The notes under the pieces: model-generated
Told to the model about the DNA's origin: nothing
Seen by the model: the letters and a program-made list of their open reading frames with translations, nothing else
Databases searched by the model: none
Position numbers and translations under genes: made by a program
In this document: positions 1 to 8,439 of the stretch, piece after piece
Position numbering within the stretch: position 1 is the stretch's first letter
Layout: every line of letters starts with the position of its first letter
DNA from: Methylovulum sp.
GTDB lineage: Bacteria > Pseudomonadota > Gammaproteobacteria > Methylococcales > Methylomonadaceae
Assembly (NCBI RefSeq): GCF_028687615.1
Contig: NZ_JAQTZU010000003.1
Coordinates: 1 to 64,000 of the forward strand
Length of the DNA stretch: 64,000 bases
Reading direction: 5' to 3'

Positions 1-285
1 AACGGCATACCCTCTGGGGCACAAGTGGTGGAGCGTTTTAATGGACGGATCAGCGAATTGCTCAAGCAAACCCGGTTTAGCTCCGCCGAGGAATTGGAGA
101 AGACCTTGCTCAGCTACCTGGTTATCTATAATCATCATATTCCACAACGCGCCATCAACCATCAAACACCCATGCAAGCCGTCCAAAAATGGCAAGAAGA
201 TAAGCCTGAGTTGTTTGTTAAAAAGGTTTATGACCAGGCGGGACTTGACAGGCAATGGGTTTGTCGCTTTCATTGGCCAGCTTGA
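1..285 (+). pseudogene. IS481-like transposase, C-terminal fragment
   Basis: The frame is open from base 1 and codes for the end of an rve-type integrase core: VERFNGRISELLKQTRF, then YNHHIPQRAINHQTPMQA, which resembles the C-terminus of IS481/IS3-type transposases. The catalytic Glu would be the E of VERFNGR. Just before it, where such proteins usually read N-G-K-V-E-R-F, this one reads NGIPSGAQVVERF, coded by a short motif (bases 7-25) that recurs elsewhere in the window as non-coding repeat. The N-terminus lies outside the window. It runs into a second IS fragment on the opposite strand, so I treat it as dead. Confidence 0.6.
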
Positions 286-337
286 CGGCTGACTCTCTAA
301 ATTCGGGGGTATAGGTTTTGGCTTTTTCTTGGCTCAT
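258..337 (-). pseudogene. IS3-family OrfA 5' fragment
   Basis: Read on the minus strand from an ATG at 337, the first ~26 codons give MSQEKAKTYTPEFRESAV followed by KLANESDKPIA. This is the typical N-terminus of an IS3-family OrfA helix-turn-helix protein. The match stops at about 258, where the sequence merges with the end of the plus-strand transposase fragment. A possible terminal inverted repeat (TGTCCGGTTTAGTGTAGCC) lies upstream near 378-396. This is a stub left by one IS being cut by another or by a deletion. Confidence 0.6.
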
Positions 338-462
338 ATTAGGATCACACTCTTTTCGGGATATTTTAAATTGTGTGTCCGGTTTAGTGTAGCCACATCA
401 TGGGGTGTGCGGCAACATTCATAATGTTCTTCTTCATATACACCTCATTCATATACACCTCA

Positions 463-1185
463 TCAGTAACCTGAAAACTCTTCCGTGCGGATGTTATCTT
501 CATCGACGCCCGCTTCGCTCAACATATCACGCATCGCCTTTACCATCGGCGCTGGACCGTCTAGGTAAAAAATGGGTAGCGTCAGATCGTCGATGAACTT
601 CAGCAGCATGGCTTTATTGATAAACCCGGTTTCGCCATGCCATTCGCGACTGGACTTTTCCATCTCGGCCATGGCGCCAATAAAGGTATAGTTTGGGTTA
701 GTGGTGCGTGCTGTCGATAATTCGTCTAAAAATGCCGCGTCTTCCGGTCTTCGATTAGCATAAAAAACCAGGATTCGGTGCGGAACCTGATCATGAATGG
801 CTTGCAACACAATGCTTCTTACCGGCGTAACGCCTATACCCCCGGTTAGAAAAACCGCCGGAACATCGACATTGTTATGCAAAGTGAACGAGCCATAAGG
901 CCCATCCAGCATCACCTCGGTGCTGGGCTGCATTGTTTTTAATACCCGCTTGAACGCCGTGTCACGCATACGGGTCGCAAAAATAAGATCGTCTTCGTAA
1001 GGCGCGCTGGCGAACGAAAACGCTCGGGTATTGCCTTCGGCGTCTGTTTCAGCGGGATTTATCAACGTGAGATTGACGAATTGACCTGCATTGAAGGATA
1101 AACCCGTAGGCTTTTCAAAATGAAACGCCAAGGTTCCTTCTGCAATTTCGCGGTTGAATTTCAGTTTGACGGTGTATTTGGACAT
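463..1185 (-). CDS. FAD/NAD(P)-binding oxidoreductase
   Basis: A 240-residue ferredoxin-NADP-reductase-type protein without a ferredoxin domain. Residues 54-57 (RAFS) match the R-x-[YF]-[ST] flavin-binding motif, GGIGVTPVRS at about 114-123 is the pyridine-nucleotide loop, DGPAPMVKAM lies near residue 207, and the C-terminus EEFSGY is typical of the fold. It should move electrons between NAD(P)H and a carrier in the cytoplasm. It is the last gene of a minus-strand series with cytochrome c, an Fe-S flavoreductase and a truncated haemoglobin, so a role in nitrosative stress is inferred. The substrate cannot be read from the sequence. Confidence 0.8.
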   Translation of the reverse strand: MSKYTVKLKFNREIAEGTLAFHFEKPTGLSFNAGQFVNLTLINPAETDAEGNTRAFSFASAPYEDDLIFATRMRDTAFKRVLKTMQPSTEVMLDGPYGSFTLHNNVDVPAVFLTGGIGVTPVRSIVLQAIHDQVPHRILVFYANRRPEDAAFLDELSTARTTNPNYTFIGAMAEMEKSSREWHGETGFINKAMLLKFIDDLTLPIFYLDGPAPMVKAMRDMLSEAGVDEDNIRTEEFSGY

Positions 1186-1309
1186 GACGAATTTCCCTTA
1201 CTTTTGTTAAAAAAATGTGCAATATGGCCTCATGATCGCACTCCGGTTGAGCACAATGGACTGGGATCAAGCTAATTCCGATCTCAGTTATTTATTCCAG
1301 CTTTACACA

Positions 1310-1720
1310 TTACTTCTTTTCTGTGAGATCACCCGCTGGAACAACGCCGTCGGAACGGCCTTTCAGATAACTATATAGATCATCAGCGCCATCGACCACC
1401 ACTTTGTTACCTCTAAATGAATACATGATGCCGCGACCATCAATGAGGACCCGATGGAACTGCTCTCTGGTCATGGTTTTCATGCTGTGAAGTAAATTGG
1501 GATTGCTGACGTTGCCTTCCCCAGTTGATTCATGGCAGCTTCCACAAGCCTCCGTTCTGTAAATATTCCAGCCGTTGAAAACGGCTTTATCGACAACATT
1601 GTCGCCTTGGGCCGAAGCCGGTGGTTGTGCGAAAACCGGCTGATTTGTGAATAATGCAATGCCACAGATCATAGCGGCGGCGAGTATGGTTTTAAATTGG
1701 TTAAGAAATATTGTGTTCAT
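1310..1720 (-). CDS. periplasmic c-type cytochrome
   Basis: A 136-residue protein with a signal peptide (hydrophobic stretch at residues 10-26, likely cleavage after VFAQ) and one haem-binding motif CGSCH at 59-63. A later Met (GIMYSF) could be the second axial ligand. The size and layout fit class I cytochromes such as the small cytochromes beside alcohol dehydrogenases or haem-copper enzymes. It sits between two flavoreductase genes in the NsrR-linked module, so it may take electrons to the periplasm during NO stress. That is inference from position only. Confidence 0.75.
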   Translation of the reverse strand: MNTIFLNQFKTILAAAMICGIALFTNQPVFAQPPASAQGDNVVDKAVFNGWNIYRTEACGSCHESTGEGNVSNPNLLHSMKTMTREQFHRVLIDGRGIMYSFRGNKVVVDGADDLYSYLKGRSDGVVPAGDLTEKK

Positions 1721-1895
1721 TATTGCCTCACTTAAATCATCAGTTGAAATCCCACGTTACATGGCATCCGTGCCGATACCCGCACACGCTTTTACATGTG
1801 GCATCTATTCTTAACTTGCTGTTTAATCATCATGAGTTCACCCATTTCTATTGAAGCATCGGATAAAATGACCAAATGCCTACCATAAGCGCTAA

Positions 1896-2879
1896 TCAGG
1901 ACGACTGGCTGACATTGAACGCATCGGCATAGATATTCTTCATCGATGCACCCGCCAGAAAGGCTTGCCTCTTGGCTACCCGGACCATTTCTGGATGTCC
2001 GCAAAGAAACAGGCGCCAGTTCTTGAGATTGGGTATCTGCTGAAAAGCCACGTCATGGACTCGTCCTGCTGCAAAGCCATGAGGGGCATCCTCGCCGGAA
2101 AGGCAGGGCACATAATTAAAATTCGCATAGTGTCTGACCAGATCGCGCAACTCTCCGGTCAAATAAAGTCCGTTCAGGTCGCGGCTACCGTGAAACAAGT
2201 GGATAGGGCCGGTATGCCCCTGGCTGAGCGCATCGCGGATGATGCCGTAGAGCGGTGCCAGCCCGGAACCCGTGCCGATTAAAACCAGGCCTTGTTCGGC
2301 ATTGCCCGGCGTGTAAAAACAATCGCCGCCGGGACCGCGAATCTCGACGGTTTCGCCAGGACGTAATTGCTCATGTATCCAGCCGCTGACCCGGCCCTGC
2401 GGCAGCAGACGGCGCACATGCAGATGCAGGTGATCGTCTTCATGCGGCACGCTGGCGAGCGAGTAACTGCGGCCAAGGGTTTGGTTTTGAAACAGGTTGA
2501 TGAATTGCCCGGCCCGGTAACTGATGGGCGCATGGCATTCGAGCACGACCTGCATGATGTCTGCATTAAGCAATTGCAGGCTTTTGACGGTAGCATGGAT
2601 AACCGCCTGAACATCATCGTCATCCGGTAACGCCACTTCAAGATCTTCGGCGGGATGACAAACACAAGCGAGGAAATAGTTCTGGAGCTTAAGGCTATCT
2701 TTCAAACCTTGTTGCGACAGTTCAGGCGGCGTACCGCCTGTCGCCCGCATCAAACAGGTCTGGCAGACCCCACTGCGGCAGGAAAAAGGTACGGGTACGC
2801 CGCGACGGGTCAAACAATCCAGAACCGATTGGTTTTGCTCCAGTTCAAAATTATTTTTTGCGTAACGAATAGTGACCAT
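1896..2879 (-). CDS. 2Fe-2S ferredoxin-flavin reductase
   Basis: A 327-residue protein with an N-terminal plant-type [2Fe-2S] domain (CRSGVCQTC near residues 34-42 and a fourth Cys in FLACVCHP), then an FAD-binding domain (RSYSLASVPHEDD) and an NAD domain (GTGSGLAPLYGI). This is the architecture of phenol hydroxylase or methane monooxygenase reductase components. It starts 29 bases after the truncated haemoglobin stops. The pairing suggests it reduces the haem protein, as the flavohaemoglobin reductase domain does in Hmp. The family itself would also fit an oxygenase reductase. Confidence 0.85.
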   Translation of the reverse strand: MVTIRYAKNNFELEQNQSVLDCLTRRGVPVPFSCRSGVCQTCLMRATGGTPPELSQQGLKDSLKLQNYFLACVCHPAEDLEVALPDDDDVQAVIHATVKSLQLLNADIMQVVLECHAPISYRAGQFINLFQNQTLGRSYSLASVPHEDDHLHLHVRRLLPQGRVSGWIHEQLRPGETVEIRGPGGDCFYTPGNAEQGLVLIGTGSGLAPLYGIIRDALSQGHTGPIHLFHGSRDLNGLYLTGELRDLVRHYANFNYVPCLSGEDAPHGFAAGRVHDVAFQQIPNLKNWRLFLCGHPEMVRVAKRQAFLAGASMKNIYADAFNVSQSS

Positions 2880-2908
2880 CGCGGCGACCCTGTTGACAAG
2901 ATGAGTCG

Positions 2909-3283
2909 TTATCGGCCCAGCACGTCGTTGCGCGTGCTTTCGGCGATGGCGGCCACCTGGGCGATCAGTTCCTCTTTTACCCCCAATTCGCGCAAGGTCG
3001 CGCCAAGGTCTTCGATCACGGCATCGACATGCGAGTCGTTCAAGCCGCGCTCGACCAGATGAGCATGGCCTTGGCGCATATCCAGTCCGGTGTAATTGTG
3101 CGGACCACCGAAAGCCATGGTCAGGAAGGCTTTTTGTTTTGCAGCCTGAGTGTCCATATCCACGCCGTCAAAGAAGGCGCTGATGCGGTCATCACTCAAC
3201 ACTTTGCGGTAAAAAATATCGACGGCGGCATTAACAGCGGCTTCTCCGCCCAATTGCTCGTATAAAGATGCTTGTTGTGACAT
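2909..3283 (-). CDS. group 1 truncated haemoglobin (NO dioxygenase-like)
   Basis: The protein has 124 residues from the chosen ATG at 3283, which has a GGAG ribosome site just upstream; an earlier in-frame Met lacks one. The fold is trHbN-like: the FYRKVL helix with a B10 Tyr (Tyr25), a Phe/Gly-rich loop AFGGPHNY, and DMRQGHAHL with the proximal haem His at 73. The family oxidises nitric oxide to nitrate with bound oxygen and needs an external reductase. The adjacent flavoreductase is the obvious candidate. An NsrR-like operator lies 20 bases upstream of the start codon. Confidence 0.85.
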   Translation of the reverse strand: MSQQASLYEQLGGEAAVNAAVDIFYRKVLSDDRISAFFDGVDMDTQAAKQKAFLTMAFGGPHNYTGLDMRQGHAHLVERGLNDSHVDAVIEDLGATLRELGVKEELIAQVAAIAESTRNDVLGR

Positions 3284-3302
3284 ATTTTTCTCCAAATAAC
3301 TA

Positions 3303-3325
3303 AAAAGGTGTTTAAAATACATCTT
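3303..3325. promoter_or_regulatory. NsrR-like operator 1
   Basis: A 23-bp imperfect palindrome made of half-sites AAAAGGTGTTT and AAATACATCTT around a central A. It fits the E. coli/Bacillus NsrR consensus of two 11-bp arms (AAnATGCATTT and its complement), the right arm better than the left. It sits 20 bp upstream of the truncated haemoglobin ATG, where a bound repressor would block transcription. Confidence 0.6.
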
Positions 3326-3368
3326 CAACTGACAACCATATATAGCAATCCTGGTTGGCAGTAACTAT

Positions 3369-3391
3369 AAGCTGTATTTAGAATGTATCTT
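3369..3391. promoter_or_regulatory. NsrR-like operator 2
   Basis: A 23-bp palindrome with half-sites AAGCTGTATTT and GAATGTATCTT around a central A. Only a few positions differ from the published NsrR consensus. It lies 87 bp upstream of the nsrR start, which suggests autoregulation or joint control of the divergent genes. Confidence 0.65.
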
Positions 3392-3477
3392 ATTGTGCGA
3401 TTATTTAATCGTCAAGCCCTATCTTTTAATTTTAAACCCCAAGCCCAATACCCGCTGACTTTAAAGGAATATTAACT

Positions 3478-3906
3478 ATGCAGCTTACGCAATTCACAGA
3501 CCTTTCACTACGCCTGCTGATTTATCTTGCCCGTTTGCCGGAACCGGGGTTGGCGACCATTGCAGAGATCGCCGACTATTATCAAATTTCCCGCAACCAC
3601 TTGGTCAAAGTGGCCAATAGCCTGGCCAACCAAGGTTTCATCATCTCGACCCGCGGCAAAGGCGGCGGCATCCAGTTAGCCCGGCCTGCCTATACCATAG
3701 GCTTAGGCGAAGTGGTGCGCCAGACCGAGCTGAACATGAATCTGGTCGAGTGTTTCGATATTCGTAGTAACCAATGCCGCCTCATCCGCAACTGCTTCCT
3801 CAAGGCCACTTTATATGAGGCGCAGCGTGCATTTATGGCGGTGTTGGATAAATACACCCTGGCGGATGCGGCCAGTTTAGATGCGAGTACCGGTCAGCGA
3901 ACATAA
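3478..3906 (+). CDS. nsrR: Rrf2-family NO-sensing repressor NsrR
   Basis: A 142-residue Rrf2 protein. The N-terminal winged helix (MQLTQFTDLSLRLLIYLA, then ISRNHLVKVANSLANQGF) and the wing TRGKGGGIQLA are typical. Three cysteines at 92, 100 and 106 (ECFDIRSNQC ... NC) match the [Fe-S] ligands of NsrR rather than IscR. NO destroys the cluster and releases DNA. It faces the truncated haemoglobin/reductase genes, and two NsrR-like palindromes lie between them. The gene has a GGAATATTAACT leader, so a weak ribosome site. Confidence 0.9.
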   Translation: MQLTQFTDLSLRLLIYLARLPEPGLATIAEIADYYQISRNHLVKVANSLANQGFIISTRGKGGGIQLARPAYTIGLGEVVRQTELNMNLVECFDIRSNQCRLIRNCFLKATLYEAQRAFMAVLDKYTLADAASLDASTGQRT

Positions 3907-3914
3907 AATCAATA

Positions 3915-5141
3915 TCATCGATAAGCGCTGGAATTTTTAGTGCTTACCGATTCAGGTGATTTACAACTCGACTCTAATGGAGCGTTTTTTTGAACCAGAT
4001 TATCCATAATGATTTTTTGAGCCTGAGCTTGCGCATCCGCGAGTTCATCAATAAAGATGTCAGTTTCATATTCCTGGGTGGAGACTGTTGCCAGCGAAGC
4101 GCCCAATGGCTGCTTCGATTCCTTAACATAGATTGAGGTTATCGTGGAAAGTCCCGGGCGCAGGGGGTTTTTCAGTATCTCGTCTTTCCGCAAGGCAATA
4201 CGCACGGGAACGCGTTCTACGATATGAATAAAATTTCCGGCGGCGTTATCCGGTGGCAATAAAGCAAAGACACTGCCGGTACCGGGCACTAACCCTTCTA
4301 CCGTGCCATGATAAAGGTGGCTCTCGCCGTAGAGATCGACGGTAACCTCCGCCGCCTGGCCGGGCCGCACCCGCGCTATCTCGGTTTCCCGCAGGTTAGC
4401 CTCTACCCACAGGTGCTCCAAAGGCACGATTGTCATCAGCTGATCGCCGGGCTGAACCCGGTTTCCGACCTGGACCTTGCGCATAGACACATAGCCTGAA
4501 ACGGGCGCATGGATTTGTTGCCGAGAATATTCAAGATAGGCGGCGATGAACCGATGCTTAGCCGCTTCTACGTCGGGATGCAGCGTTCTACTCGTGCCGC
4601 TCACTTTCGCTTCTATGGCTTTGAGTTCGGCCTCGGCTTCCCGCATCTCGGCTTCGAGGGCCATCATCTGATCTTCGGCATTTTGCACAAGCTGATCCGA
4701 TACCGAGCCATTTGGAGCCGCCTGCCGTAAGCGGATCAGATCGTGGCGCACCCGGGCAAGCCGGGCCGAACGGGCAATCAGTTTCTGGCACATTTGCCGG
4801 TGCGTGGAAAAAACCGCGCCGATCTCGCGCACTACTTGCCCCAGCCCGCCCCGGCTCTGGCCTAAAGCGGTCTGCGCGCGATGCCCGTCGAGACGCACCA
4901 GCAAATCGCCCTTGTGCACATATTGGCTTTCCTCGACCAATACCTGGGTGACGATACCCGTTGCATCAGCCTCCACCGGAATAAGATTGCCCGTAACGAA
5001 CGCATTATGGCTGACCACCCGGAAACGGCTGTAACGCCACCAATAACCGGTATAAGTTAAAGCGCCGGCAATCAGCACCAGCATAACTAACAGTAGATAG
5101 CGGTTGCGGCGGACGCGAATAGTCTTGGGATGGGTTTTCAT
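3915..5141 (-). CDS. EmrA-like membrane fusion protein
   Basis: A 408-residue HlyD-family adaptor. It has one N-terminal membrane helix (residues ~14-34), the lipoyl/barrel-sandwich half GNLIPVEADATGIVTQVLVEESQYV, a coiled-coil hairpin at ~95-180, and the second half HAPVSGYVSMRKVQVGNRVQPGDQL. The C-terminus is extended by ~60 residues. It would bridge the inner-membrane MFS pump and the outer-membrane channel of the same operon. Its ATG overlaps the stop of a leftover channel tail as ATGA, which points to former translational coupling. Confidence 0.88.
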   Translation of the reverse strand: MKTHPKTIRVRRNRYLLLVMLVLIAGALTYTGYWWRYSRFRVVSHNAFVTGNLIPVEADATGIVTQVLVEESQYVHKGDLLVRLDGHRAQTALGQSRGGLGQVVREIGAVFSTHRQMCQKLIARSARLARVRHDLIRLRQAAPNGSVSDQLVQNAEDQMMALEAEMREAEAELKAIEAKVSGTSRTLHPDVEAAKHRFIAAYLEYSRQQIHAPVSGYVSMRKVQVGNRVQPGDQLMTIVPLEHLWVEANLRETEIARVRPGQAAEVTVDLYGESHLYHGTVEGLVPGTGSVFALLPPDNAAGNFIHIVERVPVRIALRKDEILKNPLRPGLSTITSIYVKESKQPLGASLATVSTQEYETDIFIDELADAQAQAQKIIMDNLVQKNAPLESSCKSPESVSTKNSSAYR

Positions 5142-5258
5142 AGGTCGTGATATTGGCAGTACCGGATTTTCAGTTTTTGCCCGGATTTCTGTTGGGTCAT
5201 CTGAAGATTGTTTATGTGCCCACCTCCCAGGGTTGCCATTGAATCTACCATGGCAACC
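5138..5258 (-). pseudogene. leftover C-terminus of a second outer-membrane channel gene
   Basis: The minus strand reads VAMVDSMATLGGGHINN, then LQMTQQKSGQKLK, and ends in a TGA that overlaps the emrA-like ATG. It is clearly related to the tail of the intact upstream channel gene (MVDLMEALGGGYVNN, LKTVQQKPEQKL), but only about two thirds identical. The intact gene runs out of frame into this copy and stops after WLPW. The simplest reading is recombination between two diverged channel genes that left the old 3' end behind. Confidence 0.7.
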
Positions 5259-6789
5259 AACCGGACAGTTTTTGTTCGGGTTTCTGTTGGACAGTCTTGA
5301 GATTGTTCACATAGCCACCGCCCAAGGCTTCCATCAAATCCACCATGGCAACCAGTTGATCAGCGTTCAAAGTCTTCAAGGCATATTCTTGGTCCAGCAC
5401 GGCATGTTCGTGCGCCAGCAAGGCCCGGCGATCGTCCAGGCCACTGCGAAACCGTTGTTGGGCGAGGCTCAGTTTCTCCTGCTGCGCAGACAGCAAACGA
5501 CCGTGCGCTTCGAGTATGGAACGTGTCTCCCGCCAACGGCTCAGGCTATCGGCCACTTCCTGTACGGCATGTAACAAAGTGTCATTGTAAAGCTCCACGG
5601 CACCATCGTACTCCGCCCGTTGCGCCGATAATTCACCGCGTAGACGTCCGCCTTCGAATAGGGGGAGTCGTAGACCCGGGGCAATTCCGTAGGAGAAGCT
5701 GGAACCTGAAAATAGAATATTGGCCAGAGAGCTTGCCCCCTTCGTTAATCTGAGGGCATTCACGCCGGCAAATGCCGTCAGGTCGATGGTGGGCAGAAAA
5801 CTGGCCTTGGCTACCTTGACACCTTGCGTCGCCGCCTCGGCCCGGTGCAGGGCGGAGGCGAGATCCGGGCGTTGGCTGAGCAACTCCAGTGGCAGCTTTG
5901 CAGGCAAGCGTATTCTTTCCGGGCTGATCATCGCGCCGGCGAACAGGTTTTGTGTCGAATCGGGTCCCTTACCGATCAACCGGGCCAGCAAATTCCGCTG
6001 AATATCCAATAGATCACGTAACCCCGCTTCGCGCTTATTGACCTGCTCTAGTTCAATCGACGCTTGTTTCACCTGATCGGCGGAATCCAGACCCAAGCGC
6101 AGCCGGGTTTCGTCCATAGTGAGCAAGTCGCGCCGTAATTCAACCATGGCATGGGCCAGAGCTAACTGCTGCCGCAACGCTATTCCTTTTATATAGGACC
6201 GCGTAATTGCGGTAGTCAATTGAAGCAGAACTTCGGCCAGTTCCGCTTTCTCGGCGGCTGCCTCGCCCAGAGCGGCATCCATTGCGGCGCGGTTTTTCCC
6301 CCAGAAATCAAATTCGTAGCGGAAGTTAAAGGGATTAACCTGGCCGAAGACGATATTCGCTCCCGCCGCTTCGTTATGGTTGAGCACGGCAAAAACACCA
6401 TGCTCTGAAAGACGCGTGTTCTCAAATTCCATTTCTGCATCCAGAAACGGTAATAATCTCGCCCCCTCTACGCGCACCAGAGCCTGCGCCTGACGCAAGC
6501 GCGCGGCAGCCACTTTGAGGCCGATGTTATCCTTTAGGGCGATCGCCATCAGGCCGTTGAGTTCCGGGCTGCCGAATTCGCGCCACCAGCGTTCGTGCGG
6601 CCAATGTTCCGTCGTGGCCTGCGATTCTTCGTGGCCCGTATGGGGCGGGCTGTGTTCCATGGCTGGAGTTTTCATGAATTCGGCAGGTTTATCGCCTGGC
6701 GGTATCCAGGCGCAGCCGCCTATCAAGAGTATAAATCCGGCAGAGAACCCCAAAAGAAGCCATTGCTTTGGCGTGAATTGGCGCATCAT
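5245..6789 (-). CDS. NodT-family outer-membrane efflux lipoprotein
   Basis: 514 residues from the ATG at 6789. This start overlaps the stop of the MFS gene (ATGA) and has a GGAGGAG ribosome site; the longer frame upstream lies inside the MFS gene. A lipoprotein signal ends in LIGGC (Cys about 25), followed by two TolC-type repeats (PFNFRYEFDFWGKNRAAMDA and LRLPLFEGGRLRGELSA are diagnostic). It forms the outer-membrane channel of the tripartite pump. The last four residues (WLPW) are read out of frame from a leftover copy of a related gene's 3' end. Confidence 0.9.
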   Translation of the reverse strand: MMRQFTPKQWLLLGFSAGFILLIGGCAWIPPGDKPAEFMKTPAMEHSPPHTGHEESQATTEHWPHERWWREFGSPELNGLMAIALKDNIGLKVAAARLRQAQALVRVEGARLLPFLDAEMEFENTRLSEHGVFAVLNHNEAAGANIVFGQVNPFNFRYEFDFWGKNRAAMDAALGEAAAEKAELAEVLLQLTTAITRSYIKGIALRQQLALAHAMVELRRDLLTMDETRLRLGLDSADQVKQASIELEQVNKREAGLRDLLDIQRNLLARLIGKGPDSTQNLFAGAMISPERIRLPAKLPLELLSQRPDLASALHRAEAATQGVKVAKASFLPTIDLTAFAGVNALRLTKGASSLANILFSGSSFSYGIAPGLRLPLFEGGRLRGELSAQRAEYDGAVELYNDTLLHAVQEVADSLSRWRETRSILEAHGRLLSAQQEKLSLAQQRFRSGLDDRRALLAHEHAVLDQEYALKTLNADQLVAMVDLMEALGGGYVNNLKTVQQKPEQKLSGWLPW

Positions 6790-8384
6790 GATTGCTCCTC
6801 CACGATCTCTTCCGCCTGCATATCCACCAGTTCTTCCTTCAGCGTTGGATGCAGCGGCTGATAGGTGGGATAAGCCAGCCATACCAATCCGGCCAAGCCG
6901 ATGAACAGGTAGCTGGCCAGCAAAAAGGCGTCGTTCAGCGCCAGGATGGCGGCATGTTGTTTGATCAGGGTCAGGAGCTTGCCATTGACCAGGCTTTTAT
7001 CGAGACCGGCAGCCTCCAACCGCGAAGAAAATCCTTGCAGCAAATCAAGGGAAGCGAATCGCCGCCCTCCGAAATGATCCGCCAAATCAAGCTGATGAAA
7101 GGGGGCACGCCGAAACAGCACGACGCCTTGCCAGGTGATGCCGAAGCCGCCGGCAACAATCCGCAGAAACCCCGCCTCTTCGGCCGCGCGTATCTGTTGA
7201 TCGCCGGACAGTCCGTGCAGGGTCAATTGGGTCAGCGGCGTGAAAAACGAACCCACAAAAAAGCCGAGCAGCAACATGGGCCAAAAAATTTGCTCGAATG
7301 AGCCGGGATCATCGAACAGGCCTAGCCAGTAAAAGGTAAACGCGAAGCCAAGCAGATTAAGGCTGGCGAGCAGACGTGCGTCTATCCCTTTAGGTAGCTT
7401 GTGCATCAGCAAAGCGACCGGCACCGCCAGCAGGATCATGGGTAAGTAGTCCATGCCCGCCAAAAATGAAGAATACCCCAGCAGCACTTGAAGCTGGACA
7501 ATAAATACGGAGAGCAGTCCCTGAATTGAAAAAAATCCCGCCGTGAGACAAATTACGCCTATGGTAAAATTACGGTGGGCGAAAACACGGATGTTGAACG
7601 CAGGGTGTTGTTCGTCGAACTCCCAGATAATAAAACAGGGCAACGCGACGATAAGAACTATCAGCAACCTTTGCAGCAAGGGCGAATCCAGCCAGTCAAA
7701 ATCGTTACCCAGATTCAACATAGTCTGTAGGCTGCCGAGAACCAAAGCCAGGAGCACAAAACCGATGCCGTCGAAACGCGTGTGGCGGTGCTCGAATCCC
7801 CGCCCGGCCAGCAATGCGCCGGTAATTGCGGCGATAGCCAAGGCGAGGGGAATATTCAGATAAAACAGGTAGCGCCAGCCCAATTCGTCGGCGATCACGC
7901 CGCCTATCGGAAAGCTGACGGTAAAAGGCATCAGCGTGACCAGTCCCCAGATCCCTAAACTTAGCAGTTTCAGATGATCGGGGTACTCTTTCAACAACAG
8001 AGGCTGGCCAATAAAAAGCGTAATTCCACCTGAGAATCCGAGCAGAATGCGTGCGCCAACAAACAGCCATAAGGTTTGGCTGATCGCGCATAGATAAGAG
8101 GCAAAGGCATAAACGACAAACGCCGCGATAAACAAGCGATAATCGCCGAATCGGCCCGACAACCAGCGTGCGATAGGAAAGGCCAGCGCCAGGGCAATGA
8201 TGAAATAGGTCTGGCCCCAGGTGCCAAAACTCGGCTTTACCCCGCCCAGATCGCCGGCAACATGAGGCAGTAGTGCAATATAGGAGCCTATGCCGAACAG
8301 CACGATGATATGTCCCAGACCGAGCACGATATTAAACAGAATGAAACGCCAGCCGCGCAGGCGTTTGGCGTAGGCGATGGTCAT
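6786..8384 (-). CDS. EmrB-like DHA2-family MFS drug exporter
   Basis: A 532-residue, very hydrophobic protein with about 14 predicted membrane helices, typical of the DHA2 family. Motif A-like sequence lies after helix 2 (ARWLSGRFGDYRLFI) and the GGVIADELGWRYLFYLNIPLALA segment is highly characteristic. The C-terminus is acidic (QAEEIVEEQS). It would exchange protons for drugs or other toxic organics, working with the adaptor and channel encoded just downstream in the same operon. Substrate is unknown. Confidence 0.9.
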   Translation of the reverse strand: MTIAYAKRLRGWRFILFNIVLGLGHIIVLFGIGSYIALLPHVAGDLGGVKPSFGTWGQTYFIIALALAFPIARWLSGRFGDYRLFIAAFVVYAFASYLCAISQTLWLFVGARILLGFSGGITLFIGQPLLLKEYPDHLKLLSLGIWGLVTLMPFTVSFPIGGVIADELGWRYLFYLNIPLALAIAAITGALLAGRGFEHRHTRFDGIGFVLLALVLGSLQTMLNLGNDFDWLDSPLLQRLLIVLIVALPCFIIWEFDEQHPAFNIRVFAHRNFTIGVICLTAGFFSIQGLLSVFIVQLQVLLGYSSFLAGMDYLPMILLAVPVALLMHKLPKGIDARLLASLNLLGFAFTFYWLGLFDDPGSFEQIFWPMLLLGFFVGSFFTPLTQLTLHGLSGDQQIRAAEEAGFLRIVAGGFGITWQGVVLFRRAPFHQLDLADHFGGRRFASLDLLQGFSSRLEAAGLDKSLVNGKLLTLIKQHAAILALNDAFLLASYLFIGLAGLVWLAYPTYQPLHPTLKEELVDMQAEEIVEEQS

Positions 8385-8439
8385 AAGATTCCGGTTTCCT
8401 GTTCAGTCACGCCACTGTTTGCCATGGCCTGCCGGCAAG

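Noticed and set aside
1792..2004. A 70-codon minus-strand frame overlapping the Fe-S reductase end
   Set aside because: It overlaps a strongly supported gene and its product has no family features.
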